A stretch of DNA of 64,000 bases from Armillaria gallica. Lineage: Eukaryota; Basidiomycota; Agaricomycetes; Agaricales; Physalacriaceae. Numbering within the stretch: position 1 is the first letter of the stretch; every line of letters begins with the position of its first letter. The notes under the pieces are model-generated. The model was not told the DNA's origin, did no database searches, and was given only the letters and a program-made list of their open reading frames with translations. The position numbers and the translations under genes are program-made. This document shows, piece after piece, positions 1 to 12,424 of this stretch. The stretch is taken from assembly GCA_037576215.1 (NCBI GenBank), contig JBANDB010000013.1, positions 1,178,001 through 1,242,000 of the forward strand. The letters run 5' to 3'.

Positions 1-860
1 CACGTAGGAAAGAAGTAAATTTGTGGATAATATATTCAACCTAAAGTTAGTCCCATCTTTGTTAAGTACAAGCGCCGAGCCACTTGAAACAAAGGCCGAC
101 TCCTGTCTCCGATGTCAGACAATACCAAAACACTCTTGAACCCTTTTGCAAGTACCATCACATTGATTCATGATCGTGAACTTAAATGAATTTGAGATAT
201 TTTAATCCATGGTGTGGTGTGGTGTGGTGTGTGTACCGGCGCAAGGTCCCAATCAGGAACGGGTATAGAAGATCAGCTTTCTAGTGATGATGAATCATGA
301 GGCAAACGGTAGGGCGGTTCAGGCTGAAAACAAACTACGAGCGCTGAAGTCAACCACACGATATCAACATCTTTCGAAGCGCCTACAACGGCTATTCTTG
401 GTGTGAACATGTGCCGCTATAAGCTCTCATCATCATATTACACGACATGGTCCGCTGTAGATGGACTCGCTCTGCAGTTCGATCAGATCAGATCTTAAGT
501 TGGAATTACATAATGAAGGAATTCAATACGAGAAGCAACTTAAAAATAAAACCTATCTCCCACCGGCTCCATAACACCTGGGCCTGAACACTCAGCGTAG
601 TTTGTAATCATGGCGGTGTCTTGAATTTTGGGCGAGTCGCCAGTTGTGGGAATGTTTAAATCTGATATCTATGAATTTTTGCGGCATTGCCTGCCAGTGC
701 CCCGCCCGAACCATCCGATATGACTACCCCAGGCAGCAGCAGGATGATCAGGAAGTATGATGTATATCGACCGGATTCTCGGCCAAAAGACGGCCATAAG
801 TGCTGTATAACTCCAACTTACCAGCTGTTCCCCACCAAAGCTCAACAAGTCATCTGAGTC

Positions 861-2221
861 ATGGCTTTCTCACTTCAGGCAGCTGAACTTATTGCGATAA
901 TTGCTGAATCTGTCTTGTATGGTATGTGCCACCATATACGTCTTTCTAGAGTACTTATATGACAATGGCTGCTTACTAGGCATTGCGACTTTGCTCATTT
1001 CTATCACGCTCTGGGCTCTGACTCTTGATCGGAAAGAGCGTCACACCTCTACCGTTATTCTGGTAGGCCTTTGCACCCTAGCTGCCCTTAGCACCCTGGT
1101 GAGTCTTGAGACCCCCGGACAAACACATCGGCTGACCAAGAACTCAGCATCTCGTTGCGGATGGGATATACATATACAAAGGATTCATCAGCTCCGAAGG
1201 CAGCTACCTGTATTTCCTTGACAACAGAAAATTCACATTCAAGAATACGGTATACTTCTTGGAGCCTCTTTTGGCTGACAGCATTCTGGTATGAATTTAT
1301 TTTCCCCGTAGACTAAGGAAACCTGAGTTGTCATTGTTAATGCAGATCTATCGATGCTACATCGTTTGGCAGAGCCTCTGGGTCATTGCGCTCCCGGTTG
1401 TCTTTTGGATCGGAACTGTTGGTGTGTCTCAGCGTCTTTACTCTCGTACATTTATAGGACATTTACCCCCTTCCCTAGTGGCCGGAGCACATACTGTCTG
1501 GTCCATAGCAAGACCGATTCAAGTTGGGCAAGCAGGTTCAGACACGATATTTGCGCACCAGACTGAGCAATGGGTCATATCATTTTACTCCATCGCCCTG
1601 GCGACGAACATATCAGCGACTTGTGGGTTACGCATACGATCCGCATTCAAGCTTACTGATTCCTATCCATAGTAATTTTGGCAACAAAGTTATGGATTGG
1701 CCACAAAAATGCCGTGCGATATCTCAGTAGTTCAAACACTCAACACACTCTGAGGAGCTCCATTTATCCCATTCTTGTGGTCATACTTGAATGCGGCGCC
1801 TTCTATTCCTTCGCCCTCATTGCGATGCTGGCAGTATATTTGAGACATTTAACCGCTGCATACCTCGTCAATGACCTGGTAAGCGATATATGTTTGAGGT
1901 GCGTATATCTCAATAACGGTGTCTTTATAGATCGGTCAAATCATCCCAATTACATTTTGTATCGTCCTGGTGCGTGCTGCACTGGTTCGGTATGAAAAGA
2001 GAGACGAACGCGGTTCAAGTACTTCTTTGGGTGGTTTTGCTTCCCGAGCCTTTGTTTGCGTCAAACCTTTCTCAGGAGTGAGCACCGGGGGAACCATTCC
2101 CCTAACGTTTAGAGACATTTCTTCATCCAGAGAGGAAGATGGAGACCAGATTCGGACCATGAACAAGGACCAGATTCTTCATTCAGTGGAGAACAAGGAG
2201 AACGAAGCGTCTGCGGTCTAG
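861..2221 (+). CDS. Seven-helix integral membrane protein, copy A
   Basis: Seven exons join to about 345 residues: 861-921, 980-1098, 1148-1288, 1346-1421, 1479-1622, 1673-1878 and 1931-2221. Introns are 50-58 nt with GT..AG ends, and the phases close without a stop. Hydrophobic segments fall at roughly residues 5-30, 45-65, 95-120, 122-142, 165-190, 215-240 and 255-275. The hydrophilic tail is rich in Ser, Asp, Glu and Lys. The layout matches the seven-helix membrane families that are greatly expanded in Agaricomycetes and have no proven function; a receptor-like role is only a guess. The start is the first ATG (MAFSLQAAEL), conserved in copy B. The gene converges on the P450 at 2709. Confidence 0.75.
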
Positions 2222-2708
2222 TCCGCTGTTTTCCATGATTCCCTCCAGACGAATACCCCAAAGCCAGATTTCCATTACGTGATTACGATGATTAACTGTC
2301 TTAAAGGCTGCTTAAATAAAGGCGAATATTATTTATATGAGATTCGTAGGGTCGACCACTCTAGTTACGAAGTCGTTATTAATGACTTAGAGTCTTCTAC
2401 TCGCCAAAGAATGATTCTCGCCTCTCACGTTCTTCACGAAGTGCCGCTACCGTGGAGATTAGCATATAAGTACTCAGCCTGTACAGAAGGCGTATCACCG
2501 TAAAATACAGTGACAGCGCGCAGTTCTACTGCATTGTGATTGTGTCCTCGAAAGAATCCCTAACTCGGTCGTTTTCTATACAGCGGGTCAAGTCATATAT
2601 TTGAACGGAATATCAGAGCTTCGGTAAGATTTAGTGGAACAAGGAAAATTTGCTAATTTCGAATTAACTAAAGCACACATAGAAAATCTCGTAAAGTACT
2701 TTGAAAGA

Positions 2709-4702
2709 TCAACTATCGCGTAGATGAACACCGGCCTTGGGTCGCGGGACAATTTGGCATTTGAACGGGGAAGGATGACTGCGGTTTGTCAACGGAGAGA
2801 AGATGAAGATCGCATGAATAATGCGCACCTTGTTACGCCAACGGTATAAGTAATTTCCGGGAGGTATTCTTTACCTGTTTTAGTATCCAAAGGTTTGAGG
2901 ATATCGAAGCAAGCAAGAATGTTGGCGATGTTAAGAAACAATGATGCTTCAGCAAATCCAGCACCTTCAAATTAACGTATAAGTTCGCGGGATATTCTAA
3001 TGTCAGAATGGAAATTGCACTAACCGGGGCATACACGTCTGCCAAAACCAAATGCCAATTTACGAGGATCCATTTCGTTCCTAGAGAGGAAACGATTCGG
3101 GTCGAAGGTATCTGGGTCAGGATATACCGAAGGATCACGGCATATTGCCCTGTTGACTCATCAAATAAGGTGATATCCAAGGACCATGTGTACACTGATG
3201 CTCACCAGATATTAGCCATCACGGTACTATCTTTGGGGATCCTATACCCGCCGTAGTTATCTTCTTCAGTGACACGATGAGGAAGGCCTGCCCCACAATG
3301 AGAGGTAGGTGGCTGATTAATCTATAGACGCTTACCGAGTCGGGCCGCAGGCGAATATCGTAGTACCTCCTTAAAGAGGGCAGAGATATAAGGGAGGGAG
3401 GACTGGTCGCCGAGATTAGGAAGACGCTGGTTACCCAGAACAGTGTCGATCTCGTTTTGAGCGGCCTTCTGTACACCAGGATATTGCATCATTAGAGCGA
3501 TGAAAGAAAGCATGATTGAAACCGTCTGAATAAGTTAAGCATGAATATAGTAGAATTATTGAAAAGAAAAGGGGTTTTACAGTATCTGCGCCACCGACAT
3601 ATAGAGCTGATGAGCACCAGCTGATCGTTCGTTCCTCTTCCTCGTCGACGTAGTGCCCATCTTGCGGCTGAAGGAGTTGGGAGGTGAACGATTCCTTGAC
3701 AGTGCCGCTTGCCTACAAATTTCGTTAAACCTAAGTCCGTATATAGCTCCCCGAAAACACTTACCATATGCTCTTTTGCCCATATATGTGGCTCTTGATC
3801 AATTGCCTTCAGACGATCGCGAACCAAGAACGCAAACCTCTTGAAATGCGCTCCTGGCATCCAAGAAGGAACAAATCGCACTGTTAAATGGTAGATGAAT
3901 ATGGAAGGGTGAGATTGATGATTTATTCATACAGATGGGGATCACTTCCACGAGCCACCGGCCAGGTTGAATCACCTCTCTGTGAAGGGCAAACGCCTCT
4001 TCCATGAGTGATACGAAGTAATCGTCATCGCTGGTAACTGGCCATCCGTATGCGACGTCCAATACTATAGCCCCAGAATTCCTGTACAGGCGTAAGATTT
4101 AATTAGCTACTAGATACGAAGTTGTATTCACCGTCGAAAATGTTTTGGAAAGTTGTTGGGTGAATGCACAAGCCCGTCTAAAAGTATTCGTAGCTCCCGC
4201 TCTAAAATGCCTCTGTATACTTGGACGGCTCTCGAGTTGAGGCCAGATTGAAGTAATCGTCGATAAGTCTTGTGATTGGGATGTTGTGACGAAATAGCGA
4301 AGACGGACATTCCACGCCCCGCTAGCTCGCTGTACATCCATACCGCTGGCCGATCTGAATAGATATTGGAACGATGTTCGAGTAGCGCTAAAACAGTCTC
4401 GACGTTGTTCAATATAATGAAATGTCGACGGAAAAATCTGTAGTGAATTATTGCACTCCCTACTGTGGTCTTAGGATGTGTGGGGGCATGTACATATAGT
4501 GGAAGATCATACCATATTGTCTGGACCACTTAGCAAAGGTTGCCCAAGGCGCAGTCCTCGGCATTTGGTGGACATTTCCGGACAAAAATTTTGGTGGAGG
4601 ACCTGGAGGAAGTGGTAACGCAGTATTGCGCAAGAAAAGTGCGCTCAACAGTGCCAAGACAACGGCGGAGGCTCCAGCGCAGAGGCTGAACTGATCAAAC
4701 AT
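2709..4702 (-). CDS. Cytochrome P450 monooxygenase, copy A
   Basis: A spliced frame of about 500 residues on the minus strand. It opens with a hydrophobic membrane anchor and a proline-rich hinge (LPLPPGPPP). It then shows the I-helix motif ALYVGGADT near 3590-3610, the ExxR motif (KEVLRYSP) near 3365, the PERF-like stretch TFDPNRFL, and the heme-binding loop [10 protein letters not shown] near 3030-3050. The last exon ends at 2709. All introns have usable GT..AG borders. The family resembles the O-methylsterigmatocystin-oxidoreductase-like (CYP64/CYP5150) P450s of mushrooms; the substrate cannot be read from sequence. The I-helix has Val where copy B keeps the usual Ala (AGGADT). It probably sits in the ER membrane and needs a reductase partner. 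Confidence 0.88.
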
Positions 4703-5737
4703 GGTGGACAAGAAGTTCAGGAGACGCTGCCTCGTGTGAGTATCGTGACGTATCTACCATCACGGCTGTGGGTATTATAAGAATGCACAAGAATTTGTTC
4801 AGCGCTTAGGGTGGCTTCGAAAATTGAATATTGAATTACGATCAAACCCTTGAGTCGGGAATTGAGCCGGACCGGCCGTTTGTAGTGGCCTGCCTTCAGT
4901 CTCGTACACGGCCAGAGGCATATCTGGAATAAAATCTGAAAATGAAATTGAATGTCATTCAGAAATACTATATTGTTTGAAACCGAGATTACTATCGATT
5001 CATGACACCATTACGGTCATTTCTTTGTACAGCGGCGGTCAGTTCCAAGAACTGATGATGATCATTTTAAGGGTGCGGCCGAAATTTGACGTCGTGATAC
5101 CAGAAGCTCTGATACATATTTCCGTGTATTGGGGCTGAGAGCCATTGAATGCTTCATGGACTTTGAAAAGTAGGGTAACATGAGCGGCAGGTACACTGTC
5201 GTGATGCCCTGCCGCAGGCCCGCATTGCATTGAACCATTGATGCTAAGTTCAAATTATTCAAGCTCACACGCGTCGTGATCAGTGTGCCAGGGACCTGTA
5301 CTACTACTATCAAAGAAGATTCCTACTAGATGAACATCAAGTTGCGGAGACTAACTTTGACGGGGTGTCTAGGCAAATGATTCAGTGGTCCAGTCCTGTA
5401 CCATCAATCGTCCGTCATCATGATCGTGACACTTCTTGCTGCCCGTATGGACGCGCCTACGGACGAGCACATGTGTCCGAGTCGTCTACTAGCCGTTGCC
5501 CCCCGGCTAATGAGTCGACGTCCAGTTTCAGCGTTCCTGTCAATCAGTCTCTGACTCGAGCATTCAATACTGCTCTAAAGAATGTTTGTGACGGGGAAGG
5601 GGGGGAATATGAGCCTCGAGAAAATTGGCGAGCATTTCATTGACGGAACTTGAAGGAAAAACTCGAAAACTCCAGAAATCCACCTTTCACGTGATCTTCC
5701 GAGTCAGGTATGTATTTTACGAGGCTCGGCCGAAGTT
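4703..5737. other. Intergenic stretch without a recognised gene
   Basis: Upstream region of the P450. Up to about 5040 it resembles 21934-22160. From 5040 to 5737 several short frames are open on both strands, but none has recognisable protein character or good splice borders. A small Ser-rich frame on the plus strand at 5365-5643 lacks any family signature. Nothing in this stretch is called a gene. Confidence 0.5.
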
Positions 5738-6111
5738 GGGTAGGACCCCGGATAATACCCTATGAACCCGGAGCCCAATGCGGAAAAATTTTGGCCAAAT
5801 TTACCCTTTAAGCCTCAGATTTTCGAAAAATTTGGCATTTTGTCCGGACCGAAAAATTGCAATTTGGGCCGTTTTTATCCGATTTGGACTCAAGGCTGTC
5901 ACCAAAAATGCAGTGTCGGGGGCAGTCGGGGGTCCGTCGGCTCCTCGCCGTACATCCCGCCGCCGAGCGCCACAGGGCGGGGGGACTTCAATGGCCTAAA
6001 AGGTCGAGTATTTGTCCGAATTTCGATCAGGGCTTGCCGTCAGTTGGCCCCGTTTGTCCGGACTTTTGACCCGGGATCAGGCATCATAAGGCATTATCCG
6101 GGGTCCTGCCC
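5738..6111. mobile_element. Non-autonomous DNA-transposon-like element with terminal inverted repeats
   Basis: The ends are inverted repeats of 28 bases with three mismatches: the left starts GGGTAGGACCCCGGATAAT and the right, read on the other strand, starts GGGCAGGACCCCGGATAAT. The interior of about 320 bases is GC-rich, with repeated AAATTTGG and TTTTTGG-like words, and has no transposase. Clear target-site duplications are not visible. It lies inside the stretch that interrupts the similarity between the two duplicated segments, so it may belong to later inserted DNA. Confidence 0.6.
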
Positions 6112-6132
6112 GGGGTGTGCAGTGTCACTGCG

Positions 6133-6186
6133 CACAGCCTCGGTGGTGACTATTTTTGGATGGTCAAAATAGTCGCCCCAGCTGTG
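6133..6186. mobile_element. Short hairpin MITE-like element
   Basis: A near-palindrome of 54 bases: CACAGC at the left, GCTGTG at the right, with GTGGTGACTATTTTT opposite CAAAATAGTCGCCCC. The same termini bound the 96-base element at 17641-17736, so this looks like a shorter member of that family. It starts 21 bases after the inverted-repeat element at 5738-6111. The intervening bases 6115-6135 are themselves an imperfect palindrome. Confidence 0.6.
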
Positions 6187-6521
6187 GTGCGCGTGAATCT
6201 TAAGCACAGAAGCTGTTCTGCGCACTCTGTCCGTGGTGTTCGCATGGAAGCCCTTTACACCCCTTTCGCTTTCGTGTGAATAGTACGGCAGATGCAAGTA
6301 CCGATGGACACGGGCAGGCCCGGCGGGGATCGTGCGCCCCGCGGCGTCTTTGAAGGTACCGTGTAATGATGAGATGAGATGGTTCTACAAACACTGACAG
6401 CGCGGTCTCCATCTCAGAACCTTGTTGGGGCGCTTAGCAAAACCTACGATTTCTATTATGCCGACCCGGAACGTCAGGTGGATTGGGTCCATTTCCCTCT
6501 TGAAGAATCTTAATCAGGGGG

Positions 6522-6528
6522 TATATAT
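6522..6528 (+). promoter_or_regulatory. TATA-like box of the hydrolase gene
   Basis: TATATAT lies 37 bases upstream of the proposed hydrolase ATG, within sequence (6420-6560) that is otherwise shared with 22440-22560 upstream of the P450 at 22905. The second copy has CATATGG in this place. Confidence 0.35.
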
Positions 6529-6564
6529 GGCAACTTCGAAAATAACAGATTTTGATCTTTCACC

Positions 6565-7893
6565 ATGCCTTCTGCCGCCTTCATCATCGATGCTGCCGTT
6601 TTCCCGACCTCTTGTCTCGTTAATGGGGTGCCCCTCAAGATGGCAGCCAAGCGGTACTCGCCTGCTGCTTCCTCAAGGACCGATGGGAAGACTCTGATCT
6701 TCTTACATGCAAACGGCACACGTAAACGCAATCGCCGGCTTCTATATTCCTCGTTTTAACATGATCTACATAGACAAAGAGCATTGGGAGCCAGTCATAG
6801 CCAACATATTCGTCTCCGCCAAAGATATTAAGGAATGCTGGGCTTTGGATTCCCAGAGTCATGGCGAATCGGCACTGTTGAACGCAAAGGAGTTGGCAGA
6901 TTTCTCTCCGTGTAAGACTTTCAATACGTACCCATCAGATCGGACTGACAGAAAACCCGCACCCCTTAGCAATTTCTGACTGGGCTCGAGGTGTCGCAGA
7001 ATTTGTGGAGACCCATCTACAGGACAGGCGTATCGTCCTTATCGGACATTCCGCTGGGACTTCGGCGGCGTCAGTGATTCCCTTTACTCTGCGAAATGAT
7101 GACCCGTTAACGTTACTTCTAGGATGTTCTCAACAAAGTGTTACTGCTCTGACACCCCCTTACGAGTGCATCATATTGGTTGAACCACCGATGATCGATC
7201 GACACGTCTTCCAAGCACATTTGGAGGATCGCAAACGCCAAACTTCGATGCTCACAAAGGCGGTAGCTGCACAGCGTAATTCGTGGGATAACCGGAAAGC
7301 CGCATTTGAATATTTCTCGAGGCGTGTTCCGTGGAAGACATGGGATTCTCGAGTCATAGCTATTCATGTTGTTCGTACCTTCACTTTTACTTACTCCCTG
7401 TTCGCTCACGTTATTTATTTCGATAGAACCAAGGTCTTCGCCCGCTCAATCCCGATGATCCGCTTGGTGCTATTACAACCAAATGCACTAAATACCATGA
7501 GTCGGCGAGTTACGCTGATTTCGAGTCGACGTTCGAAGCTACCGAACAGATCGAAAAGGTCTGTGACGCTGTTCCAATCCACATCATCTATGGCAAGAAG
7601 GATGGTCTCGTGTTCGTTTTACAACGCCTTTTCGTGACTAGGCTATTCTGACTCTTATCCTGTTTTAGACCGCAATACTCACAGGACAGTCTCTCTGATG
7701 TATCTAAGGGTCGCAAAATAGCCTCTATATCCAGGGTCCTTTCCGGGGGGCATCTCGTAAGAATGACAAGCTCTTGATTATTTCAGCTGTCTGACATCTT
7801 CTGCAGCTGGTACAAGAAGACCCCGATGCATTGTCGGCGCAGATACTGAGCATCATCAATCCATGCAATCACGACGGTTTCCATCGGTTATGA
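6565..7893 (+). CDS. Alpha/beta hydrolase family protein
   Basis: Multi-exon gene. The first exon has the short N-terminus common in mushroom hydrolases, then LIFLHANGT with the oxyanion region (HANG). After an intron come the WEPVIANIF and WALDSQSHGESA segments. The nucleophile elbow is GHSAGTSA near 7045. Later segments include the cap-like IILVEPPMIDRHVF and IHIIYGKKDG with the acidic residue. The likely catalytic His is in LSGGHL near 7755, and the protein ends after an exon at 7807-7893. Substrates could be esters, lipids or epoxides; none is indicated. The border after the GHSAG exon (about 7070-7130) could not be resolved into one clean frame, so one splice site or one base there is uncertain. 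Confidence 0.72.
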
Positions 7894-9020
7894 CAGCTAG
7901 ATGCAGAAGCGATACCTTAGTCTCGACGATGCTGTATTCATTAACGCGTTTGGTTTGATTTCCCGGATAACAAATACTATGAATTCTTTCATTCGGAAGC
8001 AAGTCGGAAGTACTGGTCCGATGAGGAAATCCTGAAAATACTACTTAGTTCCAGCCGGTTGAACGTGTAGTGGTGGAAATAATAGTCACGGAGGCTTGTT
8101 TTCAAGTTGGTCAAGTGCGAAAGGACCTAGTACTTAGACTCAATAAACTCGGGGTTAGTAAATGCTGGCCGGATGAATCGGGCCGACAGCCGGGTATTTG
8201 GACTCGAGGAATGATTTGTAATCGCTTCCGCAGCATCCAATGCAATTTCGTCAGAATAATTCTGTCGCGCAAAACACCTAACCAACATCTGAGCCTAATG
8301 ATCCTAATGATAGAAGAGCAAGTCTAGAAGCCAGGTATATCATGCAGTTATCCTAGAACTCGAAGCCCATTCCTAATAAGAAACAACAGGCTACAGCCTC
8401 AAACTGGCGAAGAGAATGTGAAGTGCTCTCGAAGACAGTGAAAATGTCCTAGATCAAGATGCCAATCCCACTTACCCTCCCTCGTTATCTCCTGACAGCG
8501 ACCCAATCCAAGAACTACTCTGTTACCAGTGACAGTCTCGACCCACCGCACAGTCACATTGCAACAAAGATGAAACAACAAGGACCTCATTCCTAGTGCG
8601 ACCGCCTCTACCTTGAGAGCTTACAATTTTGTTATGCTACGGTCGAGCAGCTTCTACAGGGCAGCCAGTTCAAGAATATTACTGAGCTAACAGGGGAGTG
8701 GTATTATCGGTGTATGTTTTAACATTTATCGGCCTTTCTTCTGTGACCACTTCATGGAGCACATACTAGACAATTGGGGCAGAACGATGAATCACATTAG
8801 AATGTGCCAAAAGTACTGTGGTTGACTGACTAGTAACTCAGTGAGGTACATGTAGAATAACTCGCCGACTTTTCATAAAGTAAAGTAGACTAGACATGAA
8901 TGAGAATCGGGCTAGATGAGGGCATGCATCAATATATGCGGAAGGTATGAAGAAGAAGAGGCCCACATTGTTTACAGGGCGATAAAAAATAACCAGGTTG
9001 AGCACTGAGCACTGAGCTTG
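7894..9020. other. Gene-free stretch with coding-like remnants
   Basis: No complete gene is visible. A stretch at about 8610-8710 reads for some 34 codons like protein (YLESLQFCYATVEQLL...), and runs into a stop or splice-like GT. A stretch around 8385-8450 is similar. They may be exons of a decayed gene or transposon; I cannot name the family. Confidence 0.35.
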
Positions 9021-11123
9021 CTAGCCAATGGGAGCAGCTGGCTCCTTTTCTTGATCAACTGGACCCTGTTTCTCAACAGTACCCCAATCGGAGTCTACAG
9101 ATGTATGAAGGCTCATATGTTGCATGAAGAGCGAAGTCAAGAGTCCCAAGCCGCTGATGCCAGCCATAGCTTGCCATATACGCTGGAGGCTAGAACCAAA
9201 TGCAGCTCGGACCTCTCCTAGAAGCGGCTCTTCAAGTTCCTGCAGAAGGGGGATGATATCGAAGACGACATCAGCTTGCAACGAAAATTGAGTCAGTAGT
9301 TGCTGGGGGAGCTTCTTGATGAGTTGATTTTGAAGGATAGTTCCTCCGATCGTGATGCCCCATATCTGCATGCATACTACACATCAGTCACGTACCATAC
9401 AAACAATTATGATTCACTTACTTGCGCAAATACTCTCAAAAATGAGTAGAAGGACAAAGCAAATGCATTAGAAGATATGGGCAAAGGTGCAAGGACTGGG
9501 AAGTAGAGACTCGAAAAAATCACACCAAACCCTGCGCCAGTGATGATTTCGAAACCAATGACAGTTCCGACAGCGGTTGTACTGCTGGTAGAACCAAGAA
9601 GACCCATCCCGACAATTTCTGTAATCCAGCCAAACCAAATTTGCAGGCGATATCTTTGTGTCACTTTGACAGAGATACCAACAATGATAGCGAATGTCGG
9701 TCCAAGAAGGGCGAGTCCAAGCAACTGAACACCGGATTTGATAGGAGAAAATCCTTTGCAGACCTGGAAATAAGGGGCATGTAATCTTTGACCAAATGAG
9801 TACTTGAGTAAAGGAGCCAGATAGATTCCTCACAAGCAAGGCGAGAAACGGTATCGGCAGAATGAACGTCTGTAGATACCTGTGTTAAGATCAAACAACA
9901 TTGGCACAGTATTCGTAGAGTGGGAGTAAAGAGATATACCCGCTGAGAGTTGTGCGATTACCCATAAGCGCTACAGGTACCTAAAAAACGGCGATTAGGG
10001 GAGGAAAACAAGGTTCTTGGAGACTTACCATGGGTTGTTTGGCCAACCAAGATTCATAGAGAAAGAAAGCTGCCAAGCCTATACCGCCAACACAAAGAGG
10101 CACGAGAACGTGCCAGGAAGACCAGTTATACGTCGAGCCTGCCCATGTCAACGCAATGGCAATGGACGTCGAGCAAGATATGATCAGGAAGTTACCGCTA
10201 GAAAAGGGATTAGCCATCAACCTCAGAAATTGAAGTACGACCAACACGAACATCCAGTCCATGAGATGCATGATTTCTGTCCATGTCCTTTTTGGAGTTT
10301 TGAGGTGTAGGCACGTTGAAACGAGAACAGCGGTAATGAGAGCAAGAGGAAGATTCAGATCTAGAGTATGTTATTGGATAAATAGCAGAGGACAACGTCC
10401 TGAAACTCACAAAAGACCCATCTCCACTGGCCTGCCTGAGAAAGCGCTCCTCCAACGATAGGTCCAATACCAGAAGCGAGACACCACGTGCTAAAACACT
10501 TTTAAGTCAGACAAGCAGGACAGAATGAGAATGAGGAGGGTACACTTGATATAATCCATTGAAAAGTCCACGCTCGCTTAGCGGGACAAGATCTGAAAGG
10601 ATAATGGCAGAGGTGGTGAATATTCCGGCTGCGCCGAGGCCTTGGACAGCTAGAAGGAAAAATATCAGTGGCAGATAAACGGGCAAAGAATTGAACCCAC
10701 TTCGACCAACGATCAGCATGGTCATGCTCGTAGTTGCACCACATATCGCACAGCCCGAAGAAAATAAAGTAATGGAAACCAGTGCTACTGATTTACGTCC
10801 GAATGCCTACATATACCAGTTTCATCAGTATCTTCGAAAAAGACGAGAATAAGTTAAAAATACCTGGGCAAGTGCGCCTGTGGCAGGCATGAAAGCGGCG
10901 CAAGGCAATGTTGTAAGCGGATCCTACCCAAACGTAGGTGTTACCGTCAGCCAGCGCATCAACAATTGTAGGGAGAGCATTGGATAAGATCGTCTGTATA
11001 TTACACAATGTCAGTGTACAGTGAAACCAAATATGCCGAGAACAGTACCCCTTCCATGAGAGCGAGGAAACTAGACAGGTTTATTGCCAATATTACGAGC
11101 CAGAATGAGGCTGAGCGAGCCAT
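9021..11123 (-). CDS. MFS multidrug-type transporter, DHA2/14-TM-like
   Basis: About nine exons. The N-terminal helix is FWLVILAINLSSFLALMEG, followed by the conserved LSNALPTIVDAL segment and WVGSAY. Motif C-like and central segments are QGLGAAGIFTTSAIILSDLV, ERGLFNG and GIGPIVGGALSQAGQWRW, typical of fungal drug:H+ antiporters with 14 helices. The last exons carry QLLGLALLGPTFAII and a C-terminus ending in EKEPAAPIG. After WVGSAYN near 10909, one extra base puts CAAFMPATGALAQ out of frame. This is either a real frameshift or a sequence error. The first ATG in frame is at 11123; homologues usually have a longer N-terminus, so an upstream exon may be missing. Confidence 0.78.
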
Positions 11124-12424
11124 CTGACGGTGATCCAAGCTTTGACAAGGGCGGGTATGACCTGAAGCCTGAGGGGCTTGGAGGTGAAAGGTAGGAAACA
11201 AGTCCCGCTATATTTGTCTGGAAGCACGCCGTGTTCCATAACCAGAACCCATTGTGATGATGGAAAGCTTCTTCGCATATGCTGTTATGGCGTGAGAGCG
11301 ACGAAGAAGGAGTCACCCAATATCAACACACCTCTGACCATCCAGACTCAAGGCCGGTATCCTGTAGAATATCCGTCTGCGGGGTTGATAATGGGACGCC
11401 TTGAGCGTAGGTATAATGGTTTCTCTCTTCGCTCACTCTGTACACCGTGCCGTGGAAACTACTTATCTTGAACCTACAGAAAATTTGCGGAGAACGGCCA
11501 CGTCTACGCTTCGCTCTCTCTTCATCTCCGAATCTTCACATTGGGATCCGGCCGAGATTAGTTGGGCCCGCTGGCAGAGTATTCACACAGGCGTATTGAA
11601 GAATGACCGACTTTGTATGTGGGTTGGCATTATGATGATCGATTGCAATTAACTTTTTTGTTTGCGCCAAAGATGCGGAGAAAGGAATGGAAAGGAGCCG
11701 ATCATTGAAACACCGTTCTATACTGTGATATGTAGTCGTCGACGACCACGACAGTCGTTGTTGACACGGCCAAGCAGAAGTATACAACCTGTGGCCTGTA
11801 AGCCACACAGATGTTGATATGCAGGAAGACATCTGATACTTGGTTCAATAATCCCATATAGTCAAGACCGAATCGACGATTGCTCTGTCCCAATCCGTAC
11901 TCAACGCTGTCAAACGTCACCCTACGAAAGTCCTGAGGCGTGGTTTCCACATGTTTGTTAGTTAAATGCCAAAGGCTCCTCATAGACCTATAAACAGCGT
12001 CACCCTCCTCTTTCGATGCCCATCCTCGGGATCCTGAGGAGAAGCCTCTTCATAAATGCACATCTGCGCCGAGTGCCCGGACAGTCATCCTTCGCTCTTC
12101 ATCACTAGTTTCAGATTGCCTAATATTTACCGTCCTAAAGTGAATTACGGTAGACAGGTTGTGCAAATTTAGCGTAATCATTGTCCAGACCTCGCGGAGA
12201 AAGGCGATGTCGGGGCTGGGGGGTAATGCATATGCGGCTGTGGGAGCAAATAAGATCTGTTAGTCGTACACTTTGAGCAATACGAGCTTACCCATCCGCT
12301 CTCTTTCATCTTTGCACAGACCGTCCCGTGTTCATCAGACCAGCCTGTCCTTTGGCATTCACGGGAGTAATATCGGGCGTGTACGCAACCGGTGCGTATT
12401 TTACTGGGGGCCACTCGCAATTTC
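11124..12424. other. Intergenic stretch with repeat similarity
   Basis: Around 11400-11680 it resembles 22590-22740: both contain the word AGAATGACCGACTTTGT and GATCGATTGCAAT. Open frames on the minus strand (11536-11983 and 12178-12424) have no recognisable family signature. The part from 12178 to about 12424 lies where the C-terminal half of the adjoining F-box copy should be, but shows no similarity to it. Confidence 0.45.

Larger units (their letters stand above)
1..4860. repeat. Direct segmental duplication, copy A
   Basis: This stretch matches 17221-22080 in the same orientation, covering a non-coding 5' part, the seven-helix membrane gene, its 3' flank and the convergent P450. Base 1 of the window lines up with base 17221, so the copy is cut by the window edge. 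Identity is high over the genes, with scattered substitutions and short indels, and lower in the 5' non-coding 850 bases. The duplication fades into sparser similarity near 4860-5040, and it resumes around 6200-6560 opposite 22230-22560. An insertion of about 1.1 kb, including the inverted-repeat element at 5738, separates the two blocks. Confidence 0.85.

Noticed and set aside
208..235. GTGTG microsatellite within repeat copy A
   Set aside because: A short simple repeat without any associated structure; not reported as a separate element.
2279..2503. Open frame of 74 codons present in both duplicated segments (again at 19503-19763)
   Set aside because: The segments are nearly identical as DNA, so conservation is not evidence of coding. 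There is no family match and the length differs between copies; it probably lies in the 3' flank.
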